A stretch of 64,000 nt of DNA from JBBIIC01 sp037446725 (GCA_037446725.1 JBBIIC010000008.1:1-64000); one strand, 5' to 3'; shown: positions 55,579 through 63,430, counted from the stretch's first letter. Notes: generated by a model not told the origin, from the sequence alone. Made by a program: numbers and translations.

Positions 55579-55935
55579 TCAGCCCTGGCCTTGCGGCGCG
55601 ATCTTGTGGAGCACGAGCGCGATGAGCGCGAGCCGGCGTCCACGGTCCTGGCACGCGTCGACGAAGGCCCCGACGGTCTCGCGCGTCTCGGGGCGCAGAC
55701 CGTAGTGCACGCGCCCGCCTTCACAGTGCAGTATGTCGCATGAGCAGAGCGCCTCGACCTCGGGCGCGAGCTCCTCGGGCCGACGCCCGAGCCTGAGCGC
55801 GAGCGAGACGGGATCGACGGCTTCATCGGGGTTGTTGTGGAAGTAGACCAGTATGTCCCAGGTCAGCAGCGACCGGACATGCGTCTCCACGAACCGCATG
55901 ACAGGAGGTCCGAGGACCCCCTCGAGATCGTACAC
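55579..55935 (-). CDS. small winged-helix-like protein
   Basis: A 118-residue protein. VRSLLTWDILVYFHNNPDEAVDPVSLALRLGRRPEELAPEVEALCSCDIL reads like a winged helix-turn-helix, with a wing at HCEGGRVHYGL. The C-terminal helix may dimerise. It is a candidate regulator of unknown target. The start is GTG. TACAAT (56028-56023 on the minus strand) is a possible -10. Its upstream neighbour on the plus strand is the FKBP gene. Confidence 0.65.
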   Translation of the reverse strand: MYDLEGVLGPPVMRFVETHVRSLLTWDILVYFHNNPDEAVDPVSLALRLGRRPEELAPEVEALCSCDILHCEGGRVHYGLRPETRETVGAFVDACQDRGRRLALIALVLHKIAPQGQG

Positions 55936-56181
55936 TTCGCGACCATCCCCTGTCCGAGCTCACGGATGCCTGATACACCCGGGCCTCTGGCCGTCAGCCG
56001 CGTCTCCGGACGCAACACCAGGATTGTAGCGTACGCGCAGGACAGAAGGGTATCTGCTCGGCGCGGGGCCACGCGGCGCCCGGTCACTCGCCGCCTTCAG
56101 CGCGATGGGGTAGGGTTGGCACTACGCAGCTGACGGCACGACTCGACGCGGCCGCCGCGTCGAATGGAAGGAGCACACGGT

Positions 56182-56618
56182 ATGGCTCACGTGGAAGGCA
56201 CCACGGTGCGGGTGCACTACCGCGGCACACTGGAGGACGGATCCGAGTTCGACTCGAGCCAGGGGCGGCAGCCCCTCGAGTTCACGATCGGCGAGGGCCA
56301 GGTGATTCCCGGCTTCGAGTCGGCAGTCGCCGGGCTTGAGCTCGGCGGCAAGACCACGGTCACGCTCGGAGCCGACGACGCCTACGGCCCGTATCACGCC
56401 GAGGCCGTGGAGGTCTTACCTGCGACGGCGTTCACCGACACCCCGTACGGGGGTGCAGTGGTGCAGCTGCTCGGCCCCAACGGCGAGCGCCTGTCGGCCA
56501 CGATCACCACAATCGAAGGCAACGATGTCACGCTCGACTTCAACCACCCGCTCGCTGGAAGCACCTGATCTTCGAGATCGAGCTCGTGGAGGTCGTCGAG
56601 GTCGAGTCCGACGAGTAG
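56182..56618 (+). pseudogene. SlyD-like FKBP peptidyl-prolyl isomerase with a C-terminal frameshift
   Basis: An FKBP-type isomerase and chaperone of about 145 residues. GTLEDGSEFDSS, IGEGQVIPGFESAVAGL, DDAYGPYH and LDFNHPLAG are the SlyD signatures. After NHPLAG the frame stops early (TGA at 56566-56568). Restoring one base at about 56557-56559 (GG-AAG to GGN-AAG) continues as KHLIFEIELVEVVEVE and ends at TAG 56616-56618, the normal family C-terminus. So a single base is missing, either in the genome or in the assembly. AAGGAG lies 8 nt before the ATG at 56182. Confidence 0.85.
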
Positions 56619-56696
56619 CAACACGCGTTCGGCCCGATCATGACGACGCCCCCGCCCGAGTTGACCGGGCAGGGGCATCGGTTTGGTCGGAGGAGC

Positions 56697-57134
56697 CTAG
56701 GCGCCTGGGTGTCCCTCGAGCGAACAGATCATCTGCATGCGGGACGCCAGGAGGAACAGCAGGCCGGCCAGGAGCATGGGTCCGATAAGCAGCACACCCA
56801 TGATCGCCCAGAGCGACGCGGCCCATCCTGCAATCACTCCCCACGCGACCACACCGCCGGCCCCCAGGAACAGAAGCAGCGCCGCCAGCTTCTCGTAGAA
56901 CCAGCCGACAACGAACACCAGCACGGTGATGGCCAGAGGAAGCAGCGCACTTCCCGACGCCGCGACCACCTCATCGAACGTGTACGTGAAGTTGGTGTAC
57001 TTCGCGGCCGTCTCCGAGGCGAACAGCATCACGGTCCAGATGATGCCGCCGAGAATCACGAATCCTCGCGCGAAAAGACGTTCCACGTTCATGCGCTCGT
57101 AATTGCAGGTCTTCGTCATGACCTCCATGGTCAT
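56697..57134 (-). CDS. four-helix membrane protein of unknown function
   Basis: A 145-residue protein with four predicted helices (about 24-42, 62-82, 85-105, 108-130) and short loops. I do not recognise it. It begins with three Met codons close together; the ATG at 57119 has GGAGG upstream with only 2-nt spacing, and the ATG at 57134 gives the longest form. An inverted repeat CAGAA (57148-57152)/TTCTG (57159-57163) lies in the upstream spacer. It follows the FAD oxidoreductase gene by 101 nt. Confidence 0.65.
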   Translation of the reverse strand: MTMEVMTKTCNYERMNVERLFARGFVILGGIIWTVMLFASETAAKYTNFTYTFDEVVAASGSALLPLAITVLVFVVGWFYEKLAALLLFLGAGGVVAWGVIAGWAASLWAIMGVLLIGPMLLAGLLFLLASRMQMICSLEGHPGA

Positions 57135-57235
57135 CCCCCTAGCACATCAGAACGGACATTCTGGAGTGCGGACCGCGCAGGTCGCGCTGACCCTGAGGAA
57201 ACTATACCCTTCACGGCGCCGCACCGCGATGGCGC

Positions 57236-57928
57236 CTATGCGGGAGGCCCGAACCGCTCTATGCGCGCCCGCGAAGCGGGGACGCCGAGCGCGGCAAGTG
57301 TGGCCTCCATCGCGGCCACCATCACGGGCGGCCCGGCGACGATGAACAGCCAGTCCTCGTCGGGGTCCAGGTGACGGCGCACGAGCTCGGGCGTGATGAA
57401 TCCGCGCTCTCCGTCCCAGTCGTCGCCGGCGGACTCCAGGACGTGCACGACGGTGAGCCCCTCTCGCTCGCATGCCGCGATCTCGTCGATGAAGGGGATG
57501 CACGCGGACTCCCTGTTGCCGTAGAAGAGGACCCAGCGCGCCGCACGGTCCGCCGGCTGAGACCGCAGCATGCTGATCACCGGCGTGATGCCCACGCCAC
57601 CGACGAGGAACGCCACCCGCTCCGCGTCCTCCGGGAGCGCAAGACGGCCCGCCGGACCGGCGATGACAACGCGGTCCCCGGTCCTGAGAGCGGCGAGCGC
57701 CGCCTTGAACGACGAGCCGCTCAGCCGCGTGGTGACCTCCAGATACGGGTCCGATGTCGCCGAGGAGTGACTGAAAGGCTTGGCTTCTGCTCCCCCCCGG
57801 GTCTGGAGGGTGAGCATGAGATACTGACCGGCCGCGAACGAGTACCCCTCCGGCCGTTCGAGGCGCACGGACAGCACGTCGGGACAACGGGCCTCGGTCC
57901 CGACAACCACGACTTCGTGGCGCGCCAC
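57236..57928 (-). CDS. FAD/NAD(P)-binding ferredoxin-reductase-type oxidoreductase
   Basis: A 230-residue flavoprotein of the FNR fold, without a fused [2Fe-2S] domain. The FAD region has FAAGQYLMLTLQ and KPFSHSSATSDP (in place of RxYS). The NAD region has FLVGGVGITPVISMLRSQ, VLFYGNRES and FIVAGPPVMVAAMEATL. It transfers electrons between NAD(P)H and a partner. It is divergent, 77 nt apart, from the split YedY-like molybdoprotein gene, a likely former redox partner. The GTG at 57928 has GAGGAG 6 nt upstream. Confidence 0.87.
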   Translation of the reverse strand: MARHEVVVVGTEARCPDVLSVRLERPEGYSFAAGQYLMLTLQTRGGAEAKPFSHSSATSDPYLEVTTRLSGSSFKAALAALRTGDRVVIAGPAGRLALPEDAERVAFLVGGVGITPVISMLRSQPADRAARWVLFYGNRESACIPFIDEIAACEREGLTVVHVLESAGDDWDGERGFITPELVRRHLDPDEDWLFIVAGPPVMVAAMEATLAALGVPASRARIERFGPPA

Positions 57929-58005
57929 GTGCCGCTCCTCTCCACTGGTTCTCCCGGACCCATCTACGCCTGGAACATACCCATAGACGCCCGGAGAAGC
58001 AGGGC

Positions 58006-58335
58006 ATGATGCGACGAGCCTACGATCTCGCCGCGGCCCTGGTGCTGCTGATGGCGACCGCGCTGCTCGCGGGATGCCTCGGTGCGCCGCGACCTGACGG
58101 ACCGGGCGGCGAAGTCGACCGGGAGGCGCCGCTCCCGCGAGCGGAGGTCCGCGAGTACGAAGGTCGGGACCTCTCGTCGATCGATGACTTCCGCGAAAAC
58201 TCGACTGCCGGGCCCCAGGAGGTGGACCGTGAGGCCTATCGCCTCTCGATCGCCGGTCCGGTGGGCGCGCCGCTCGAGCTAGCCTACCACGAGGTCCTCG
58301 ATGAGAGCGCTGGTTCGACAACTGCGGAGCGGTAA
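58006..58335 (+). pseudogene. N-terminal fragment of a YedY-like molybdopterin oxidoreductase lipoprotein
   Basis: A 109-residue frame. The signal peptide ends in the lipobox LLAGC (LLMATALLAGC). The mature part continues with REYEGRDLSSIDDFRENSTAG and AYRLSIAGPVGAPLELAYHEVL, which is the start of a sulfite oxidase-type (YedY/MsrP-like) molybdopterin domain. It then leaves homology and stops. The rest of the domain resumes at about 59330, so about 1 kb carrying a toxin-antitoxin pair has been inserted. A short exported product is possible but would lack the cofactor site. Confidence 0.8.
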
Positions 58336-58343
58336 CGCAGTTG
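58319..58343. repeat. 8-bp inverted repeat at the left edge of the insertion
   Basis: CAACTGCG (58319-58326) and CGCAGTTG (58336-58343) are perfect inverted copies with 9 nt between, and the premature stop of the YedY-like fragment lies in the loop. It marks the edge of the inserted segment and may be a remnant of a mobile element end or a terminator. Confidence 0.5.
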
Positions 58344-58602
58344 CCGCCCTGCCTGCGCCGGCCGGCTGCGATGCCGGGCCGCACCGGCGTCCCGGTCGCG
58401 AACCCACCGCTGCGTGCACACCCCGGACAACGGATCCCGAGGGCCTCCCATGCCCTTTGCCTGGACCTGTGCTTCGACGGTCCAGTCGCATGTTGGCGAA
58501 CGTGGAGCGCATCAGCGGCGGCGGCGCCCCTCATCGCCTCGCCACCTGAGCATACCGTACGAGGGCGGCGCTTTCTGCTGGAAGCGCTTGCTAGAACCCG
58601 GC
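58344..58602. other. non-coding left part of the insertion
   Basis: About 260 nt with no supported gene on either strand. It contains the left copy of the imperfect direct repeat (58496-58521) and otherwise nothing that I recognise. Confidence 0.5.
58496..58521 (+). repeat. left copy of a 26-bp imperfect direct repeat
   Basis: The segment matches 59259-59284 at 24 of 26 positions; the differences are G/A at position 7 and A/G at position 11. Allowing a one-base gap, weaker similarity continues for about 11 more bases. The two copies bracket the DUF433/DUF5615 module. Confidence 0.8.
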
Positions 58603-58956
58603 CTACATGGGCGGGCGGATGCGCACCAGCCCCGGCGATACGACGGTGAACGCTGCGGGCATCTCACCCGCGTGTTCGTCGAGGGCCTTCGAGACGAGGA
58701 TCGCCTTGTCGCGCGGCGAAAGGCCGGAGAGCCTGAGCAGGAGAACGCCGGTCGCGACGCGCCCCAGCCGGAACACCAGCTCGCCGAAGTCCTTGTCCAC
58801 AGTGACGAGCAGACGACCGTCCTCGTTGGCGCGACCGAGTACCTCGTCGTCGGTGATACCTGGGGCGAGCTCGGCGACGTACTCGACGTCGTAGCCGTCG
58901 AGCCTGAGCTGCTCGACTATCTGGACGTCGACGCCTTCATCCGCGAGCAGTCTCAC
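58603..58956 (-). CDS. DUF5615 PIN-like toxin
   Basis: A 117-residue protein of the Mut7-C/DUF5615 PIN-like group, a predicted ribonuclease toxin. RLLADEGVDVQIVEQLRLDGYDVEYV at the N-terminus has the first acidic residues. LVTVDKDFGELVFRLG carries the second acidic cluster. Its GTG overlaps the DUF433 gene's stop by 4 nt, the usual antitoxin-toxin order. The pair sits inside the YedY-like gene. Confidence 0.88.
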   Translation of the reverse strand: MRLLADEGVDVQIVEQLRLDGYDVEYVAELAPGITDDEVLGRANEDGRLLVTVDKDFGELVFRLGRVATGVLLLRLSGLSPRDKAILVSKALDEHAGEMPAAFTVVSPGLVRIRPPM

Positions 58957-59189
58957 GCCGCCGGCCCGGGGATCGGGTAGGCGACGTCGGCCTTCAAGGC
59001 CTCGGCTCCGAAGCGCACGGCTGCCAAGACGCCCTCGCGGGTGAGCCGAGGGTGGGCCTCGAGTATCTGCTCGATCGTCTCGCCGGCGCCAAGATCCTCG
59101 AGGATGGCCTCAACGGTGACGCGGGTTCCCTCGACGACCGGCTTGCCCATCATCACGTCGGGCGCCGACACGATCCTCTGTGCAGTCAC
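58953..59189 (-). CDS. DUF433 antitoxin
   Basis: A 78-residue protein of the DUF433 family, with a winged helix-turn-helix fold. RIVSAPDVMMGKPVVEGTRVTVEAILEDLGAGETIEQILEAHPRLT is the complete family core. It pairs with DUF5615 PIN-like proteins as a toxin-antitoxin system. The GTG at 59189 has AAGGAGG 9 nt upstream. A 15-bp palindrome (59203-59217) overlapping that site is a likely binding site for autoregulation. Confidence 0.88.
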   Translation of the reverse strand: MTAQRIVSAPDVMMGKPVVEGTRVTVEAILEDLGAGETIEQILEAHPRLTREGVLAAVRFGAEALKADVAYPIPGPAA

Positions 59190-59202
59190 TGCGGAACACC
59201 TC

Positions 59203-59217
59203 CTTGCGTAGCGCAAG
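59203..59217 (-). promoter_or_regulatory. palindrome over the DUF433 ribosome binding site
   Basis: CTTGCG (59203-59208), TAG, CGCAAG (59212-59217) is a perfect 6+6 palindrome. On the minus strand TAGTAC (59224-59219) just upstream could be the -10, so the palindrome would cover the transcription start and part of AAGGAGG. It is a good operator candidate for the module. Confidence 0.6.
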
Positions 59218-59238
59218 TGTACTACCATCGCAGCGACG

Positions 59239-59724
59239 ATGCGGCTGTCGGAATCTCAGCGAACATGGGGCGCATCAGCGGCGGTCGGCACGCCTCGCTT
59301 CACTGTAGCGCTTGCGCCGTCCGCTGGACGCGCGGACAGGGAGGTCGTCACGCTCGACTGCGTGGAGGGGTGGAGCGCGGACACCCTGTGGGAGGGCGTT
59401 CTCATCCGCGACCTGATCGAACGGGCGGGGCCTTCGGCCTCGGCAGACACCGTCATCTTCCGCGCGGTCGACGGCTACTCCACCTCACTGCCGCTCGAGT
59501 ACCTCATGGAGAACGAGATCCTGCTCGCTTACTCCATGAACGACGTCGAGCTGCCGCCGGAGCGGGGATTCCCCTTCCAGTTGGTCGCGGAGGACAAGTG
59601 GGGCTACAGGTGGATCAAGTGGGTCGAGTCGATCGAGCTCTCCGACGACCCGACCTTCCGAGGCTACTGGGAGAGTCGTGGCTACAGCAACTCGGGCGAC
59701 CGCGACAGCGGCTATCGCGAATGA
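59239..59724 (+). pseudogene. C-terminal fragment of the YedY-like molybdopterin oxidoreductase
   Basis: A 161-residue frame whose homology begins at about residue 34 (REVVTLDCVEGWSADTLWEGV, with the Cys that ligates molybdenum in this superfamily). It continues through DGYSTSLPLEYLMENEILLAY, RGFPFQLVAEDKWGYRWIKWV and GYWESRGYSNSGD, the normal end of these proteins. It lacks a signal peptide and the N-terminal part, which lies at 58006-58335. The first 33 codons include the right direct repeat. Its stop overlaps the end of the permease gene by 13 nt. Confidence 0.85.
59259..59284 (+). repeat. right copy of the 26-bp imperfect direct repeat
   Basis: This copy matches 58496-58521 at 24 of 26 positions, 763 bp away. 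It lies about 55 nt before homology to the molybdoprotein resumes. Confidence 0.8.
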
Positions 59725-61031
59725 CGCGCGCGGACCCACGAGCGCTTGCGCCGCAGGTCGAGCTTCATCGTCAGGATGCGGTCGGTCGAAAAGATGCGTC
59801 CGGCAGCGTAGATGAGTCCCGCGCACCACAGCATGAGGTAGCCGATGCCTGCCCACACGGCGACGTGGTTCCCGAGGAACAGGTTCGGCGCGGCCATGAA
59901 GACGTGAGCGAACGGGATTGCCGTGACGAACCAGCGCAGCGCGGGTGAGAGCTGCGATACGTCGACGAAAAGCGTCAGGAAGTACGGAATCATCAGCAGC
60001 ACCATGAGCGGCGCGAGCAATGACTGGACCGCCCGTACGTTCTCGGCGAAAGCACCGAGGATGACCGCGATAGCAAGCGCAATGAGGATCGAGAGGAAGA
60101 GCGTCAGGCCGAGCAGCACGTAGTCGGAGACCTCGAGAGCGATACCGAGCGCCGCCATCGTGTCGGCGGACGCTCCCGAATCGATACCCGGCATGCCCCC
60201 GCCGAGCCCCTCGGACACCCCCTGCATGTAGTAGCGCAGGCCGATCATGTAGACACCGGCGGACAACAGCGCGACGAGCGAGGCGGCGACCATCTTCGCC
60301 CCCACGAGACCCGTGCGATTGACCGGTGCGGCGAGCAGCGTCTCGAGCGTCTTGTTCTCCTTCTCGTTGGCGATGGTCGTGGCGATCATCTGGGCCGCGA
60401 AGACGATGACGATGAACAGGATGATCGGGATGAACGTCGTCTGGTTGGACACGAACGAGAAGACCTCGGCCACGGACGTCCGGGCCTCGGCGCCCCCGAC
60501 GACGACGTGTTCCGCGAAGACGACCGGGCTCTTCAGCGCCGCGGCGTCGTAGCCGGGCGCCGCGGTGGCGATAAGCTCGGTGCTCAGGCCGTCGTTGACC
60601 GCCGCGAGCACGGCTGAGAGGGCCGCGGCGTCCTGGGTCGCGAGAAACGAGAAGTTCTCGAGCACCGTGTAGGTATCGACGGTCTGCGGCTGCCTGGCGG
60701 CGAGACCCTCCTGCAGGCCCTCCGGAACCACCAGACCGAGTGTCACGCCGGCTTCCGCCAGCGCAGACGGCATGTCTTCGAGCGCCGCGGCATCCAGCTC
60801 GATCACGTCGAACCCGCCCGCCTCCAACGCGGCCGCAAGCCCGTCGGAGGAGTCACTCGTGTCGAGGTCGACGACGGCGACCGCGAGCTCCGCGGCGGCC
60901 TGCTCGCCCTGCTGTCCGACGAGGTTACCGATCGCGACGAAGACGAGGATGGTGACCAGGAAGGGCACGAGGATCTGTGCCGTGAGCAGCTCTCGCACCT
61001 CTTTGCGAAGCAGCACGAGGAACTTCCTCAT
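59712..61031 (-). CDS. ABC-2 exporter permease (NatB-like)
   Basis: A 439-residue permease. A first helix (about 20-40), an extracytoplasmic domain of about 150 residues, and about six C-terminal helices starting with FIPIILFIVIVFAAQMIATT. The cytoplasmic EKENKTLETLLAAPVNRTGLVGAK is the ABC-2 coupling segment typical of NatB. It overlaps by 4 nt with the ATPase gene upstream. NatAB exports Na+; other substrates are possible. Confidence 0.9.
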   Translation of the reverse strand: MRKFLVLLRKEVRELLTAQILVPFLVTILVFVAIGNLVGQQGEQAAAELAVAVVDLDTSDSSDGLAAALEAGGFDVIELDAAALEDMPSALAEAGVTLGLVVPEGLQEGLAARQPQTVDTYTVLENFSFLATQDAAALSAVLAAVNDGLSTELIATAAPGYDAAALKSPVVFAEHVVVGGAEARTSVAEVFSFVSNQTTFIPIILFIVIVFAAQMIATTIANEKENKTLETLLAAPVNRTGLVGAKMVAASLVALLSAGVYMIGLRYYMQGVSEGLGGGMPGIDSGASADTMAALGIALEVSDYVLLGLTLFLSILIALAIAVILGAFAENVRAVQSLLAPLMVLLMIPYFLTLFVDVSQLSPALRWFVTAIPFAHVFMAAPNLFLGNHVAVWAGIGYLMLWCAGLIYAAGRIFSTDRILTMKLDLRRKRSWVRARHSR

Positions 61032-61756
61032 CGGGCCACCTCCGCGAAGACGTTCTCGAGATTCGAGGCCTCGTAGCGGTCCTTAAGCGACTCCGGCGTG
61101 CCGATCTCGCGGATCACGCCGCGGTTGAGCAGCCCGACCCTATCGGAGAGGTATTCAATCTCCAGCATGTTGTGGCTCGACAGTAGGATCGCCGCGCCCT
61201 CGGCGGCATGCTGCTTGATCGTGTTGCGCACCTCCAGCGCGTTCAACACGTCGAGGCCCGAGGTTGGCTCGTCGAGGATCGCGAGGTGCGGCTCGCACAT
61301 GAGCGTCCGTGCGAGGAGCAGCTTGCGCGTCATGCCCTTCGAATACGAGCCCGCCTTGTCCTTCAGCCGGTCGCCGAGGCCGCAGATCTCGTGCGCACGT
61401 TCGACGGCGGCGCGTTGGTCTCTCTGCGGCGCGTAGTACAGCTCGGCGAAGAAGCGCAGGTACGCCTCGCCCGTCATGTTCTTGTAGGCGCCCGCCTCCT
61501 CGGGGAGGTAGGAGATCCGCTCGCGTGCCTGCTCCGGATTGGACGTCACGTCGATACCGTCGACCACCGCCGTTCCTGCAGTGGCCCGCAGGATCGTACC
61601 GACGATGCGCAGAATGGTGGTCTTGCCGGCTCCGTTCGGGCCGATGAGCGCGAAGATCTCGCCCGGGGCGACCTCGAAGTCGACACCGCTCACCGCTTCA
61701 AGATTGCCGTAACGCTTCACGAGCCCCCGAACGAAAAGGACCGGTTCTCCGCCCAC
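61028..61756 (-). CDS. ABC-2 exporter ATPase (NatA-like)
   Basis: A 242-residue ATPase. Walker A GPNGAGKTT, signature YSKGMTRKLLLARTL, Walker B LAILDEPTSGLD and switch SSHNMLEIEYLSDRV are intact. The GTG at 61756 follows GGAGGG by 9 nt and begins just before the first strand; longer forms start at 61786 or 61816. It pairs with the permease downstream. Confidence 0.92.
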   Translation of the reverse strand: MGGEPVLFVRGLVKRYGNLEAVSGVDFEVAPGEIFALIGPNGAGKTTILRIVGTILRATAGTAVVDGIDVTSNPEQARERISYLPEEAGAYKNMTGEAYLRFFAELYYAPQRDQRAAVERAHEICGLGDRLKDKAGSYSKGMTRKLLLARTLMCEPHLAILDEPTSGLDVLNALEVRNTIKQHAAEGAAILLSSHNMLEIEYLSDRVGLLNRGVIREIGTPESLKDRYEASNLENVFAEVAR

Positions 61757-61867
61757 GTCCTCGCTCCCTCCGTCGCCTCTTCGCATCTCCCGGCATGTCT
61801 CCGGGCCCCCTGCCATGGTGGCACAACTCCCCCGGCCCCACGTGCGGTGTGGGCGGCCTCGGCGAAC

Positions 61868-62542
61868 CTAGCCGGGAGCGTAGACCGCCAGCATCACGGC
61901 GAGCACATGGCAGACACTCCCGGCGAGCACGAACACGTGCCAGACCGCATGCGTGTAGGGAACGCGCTTGGAGACGTAGAACACGGTGCCGAGCGTGTAG
62001 CACAGGCCTCCGGCGACGAGGAGCCACAGGCCCACGGGCGCAAGGTTCTCCCGGAGCGGCCCGATCATCAGGAGCGCGAGCCACCCCATCCCGAGGTAGA
62101 TGAGGACCGACAACCAACCGGGACGGTCGACCCACGCCGCTTCGACGGCGATGCCGGCGATGGCGAGCGTCCACACGACCGCGAAGAGCCTCCACCCTCC
62201 CTCGCCTGCGAGCGTTACGAGCGTGAAGGGCGTGTACGTGCCGGCGATGAGCAGGTAGATGCCTGCGTGGTCGAGGACCTTGAAGACGTGCTTGGCCCTC
62301 GGCCACGGGAAGCTGTGATACAGCGTGGAGGCCGTGTACAGCAGGACGAGCGTGGTCCCGAAGATTATGGCGCTCGCTATCGCGGGCACTCCGCCGTACT
62401 GCACGGCGAAGACGACGAGCAGGGTGAACGCCACGATGCCGAGCACCGTGCCCAGCCCGTGGGTCACGGCGTTGGCGATCTCTTCTCCCACGCTGTACGG
62501 ACGGCGCGGCCGGGCAGGCGCCCCGCTCGCGGTGTTCTCCAT
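61868..62542 (-). CDS. hemolysin III / TrhA family membrane protein
   Basis: A 224-residue protein with seven helices, of the HlyIII/PAQR (TrhA, YqfA) family. The metal motif is visible: SxxxH in STLYHSF, then LDHAGIYLLIAGTYTPF, and the C-terminal HAVWHVFVLAGSVCH pair of His. Bacterial members affect membrane-lipid homeostasis. EEIANAVTHGLG is the conserved start. Confidence 0.94.
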   Translation of the reverse strand: MENTASGAPARPRRPYSVGEEIANAVTHGLGTVLGIVAFTLLVVFAVQYGGVPAIASAIIFGTTLVLLYTASTLYHSFPWPRAKHVFKVLDHAGIYLLIAGTYTPFTLVTLAGEGGWRLFAVVWTLAIAGIAVEAAWVDRPGWLSVLIYLGMGWLALLMIGPLRENLAPVGLWLLVAGGLCYTLGTVFYVSKRVPYTHAVWHVFVLAGSVCHVLAVMLAVYAPG

Positions 62543-62561
62543 CGAGCTACTGCTCCCGCTG

Positions 62562-62801
62562 TCAGGTCATCAGGCTCGTGTGCATACCGCATGCTACACC
62601 GTGGGCGGCCGGAACGACAGCAGGACGCAGCCCCGGCACCGGGCGCTTGATCCAGACACGCACCGCACGCGTGACCGCCTCCGCCTCGCGGGCGACGACC
62701 AGCGGCTGTACCTCGGACGGACCGAGAGCGAGGGCCGACGTGCCTGCGGCGAGGGTCAGGCTGAGTCCAAGGCCGATGACGGCGTGCTTGAGCGGTGACA
62801 C
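62562..62801 (-). CDS. small exported protein of unknown function
   Basis: A 79-residue frame with a signal peptide (PLKHAVIGLGLSLTLAAGTSALA) and a short mature part containing VTRAVRVWIKRP and two late hydrophobic stretches. I do not recognise it. The GTG at 62801 has GGAGGT 9 nt upstream, which supports translation. Four spaced direct repeats lie 80-120 nt upstream (62881-62921). Confidence 0.55.
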   Translation of the reverse strand: MSPLKHAVIGLGLSLTLAAGTSALALGPSEVQPLVVAREAEAVTRAVRVWIKRPVPGLRPAVVPAAHGVACGMHTSLMT

Positions 62802-63154
62802 GGTGTGACGACCTCCGATGCGATGTTGTGTGGCTCTCAAACTGCATAATCGGAGGTCGGGGTTGTATACGGGTGGCAATCGGGTGACGCGCGGGTGACG
62901 TCCGGTGACGTCCGGGTTACGCGCGCCCAGACACGGGGCCTGCGAGGCCTCCGCGCGCAGCAGGAGTCGCCGTCAGCCTGTCGGCACGTCTCCGCCCAGG
63001 CAGAAGCACTCGGTGGGCGGACCGTGCGCGACCACCATGACGTGGGCTGCGGCGATGCCCGGCTCCACGCCGAGCCGGTCGATCACTGCCGCGGCCCTCC
63101 TCGGCTCGGTGACGGGAATATACCCCTGCGAGCGGCCACGGGAAGGGCAGGCGA
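62802..63154. other. 353-nt divergent spacer
   Basis: No supported gene lies here. It holds the repeat array at 62881-62921, a possible minus-strand -10 TATACA (near 62865) for the small exported protein, and the leader of the acylphosphatase gene. A minus-strand frame around 62973-63118 is open but has no usable start. Confidence 0.5.
62881..62921 (-). promoter_or_regulatory. four direct repeats at 10-11 bp spacing, candidate response-regulator site
   Basis: CGGGTGACG (62881-62889), CGGGTGACG (62892-62900), CGGTGACG (62903-62910) and CGGGTTACG (62913-62921) are spaced 11, 10 and 11 bp apart when aligned on TGACG. That is the helical-phase spacing of OmpR/PhoB-type boxes. On the minus strand they lie just upstream of TATACA, a possible -10 for the small exported protein. 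Confidence 0.6.
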
Positions 63155-63430
63155 ATGAGCGACCGAGTGAGGCGGCACGTGTGGGTGAGCGGTGTGGTGC
63201 AGGGCGTGTTCTTCCGATCGATGACGCACCGCGAGGCGACCGCGCTCGGGCTCGCCGGATGGGTGCGCAATCTCGACGACGGGCGGGTCGAGGCGGTGTT
63301 CGAGGGGCCATCCTTGACGGTCGAGGCGATGGTGGGCTGGTGCCGCACGGGTCCCTCGCACGCGGTGGTCGAGGACGTGGAGGTCGTCGAGGAGTCCCCG
63401 GAGGGGCTGGCCGGGTTCTCGGTCCGGTGA
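63155..63430 (+). CDS. acylphosphatase
   Basis: A 91-residue enzyme hydrolysing acyl phosphates. The active-site loop GVVQGVFFRSMTHREA supplies the phosphate-binding Arg, and GWVRNLDDGRVEAVFEG the catalytic Asn. Length and both motifs match the family. AAGGGCAGG precedes the ATG. The physiological substrate is not clear; it stands alone. Confidence 0.95.
   Translation: MSDRVRRHVWVSGVVQGVFFRSMTHREATALGLAGWVRNLDDGRVEAVFEGPSLTVEAMVGWCRTGPSHAVVEDVEVVEESPEGLAGFSVR

Noticed and set aside
62973..63118. Minus-strand frame with a segment resembling a MoaD/ThiS-like strand order
   Set aside because: No usable start codon or RBS, no C-terminal Gly-Gly, and it overlaps the acylphosphatase leader.
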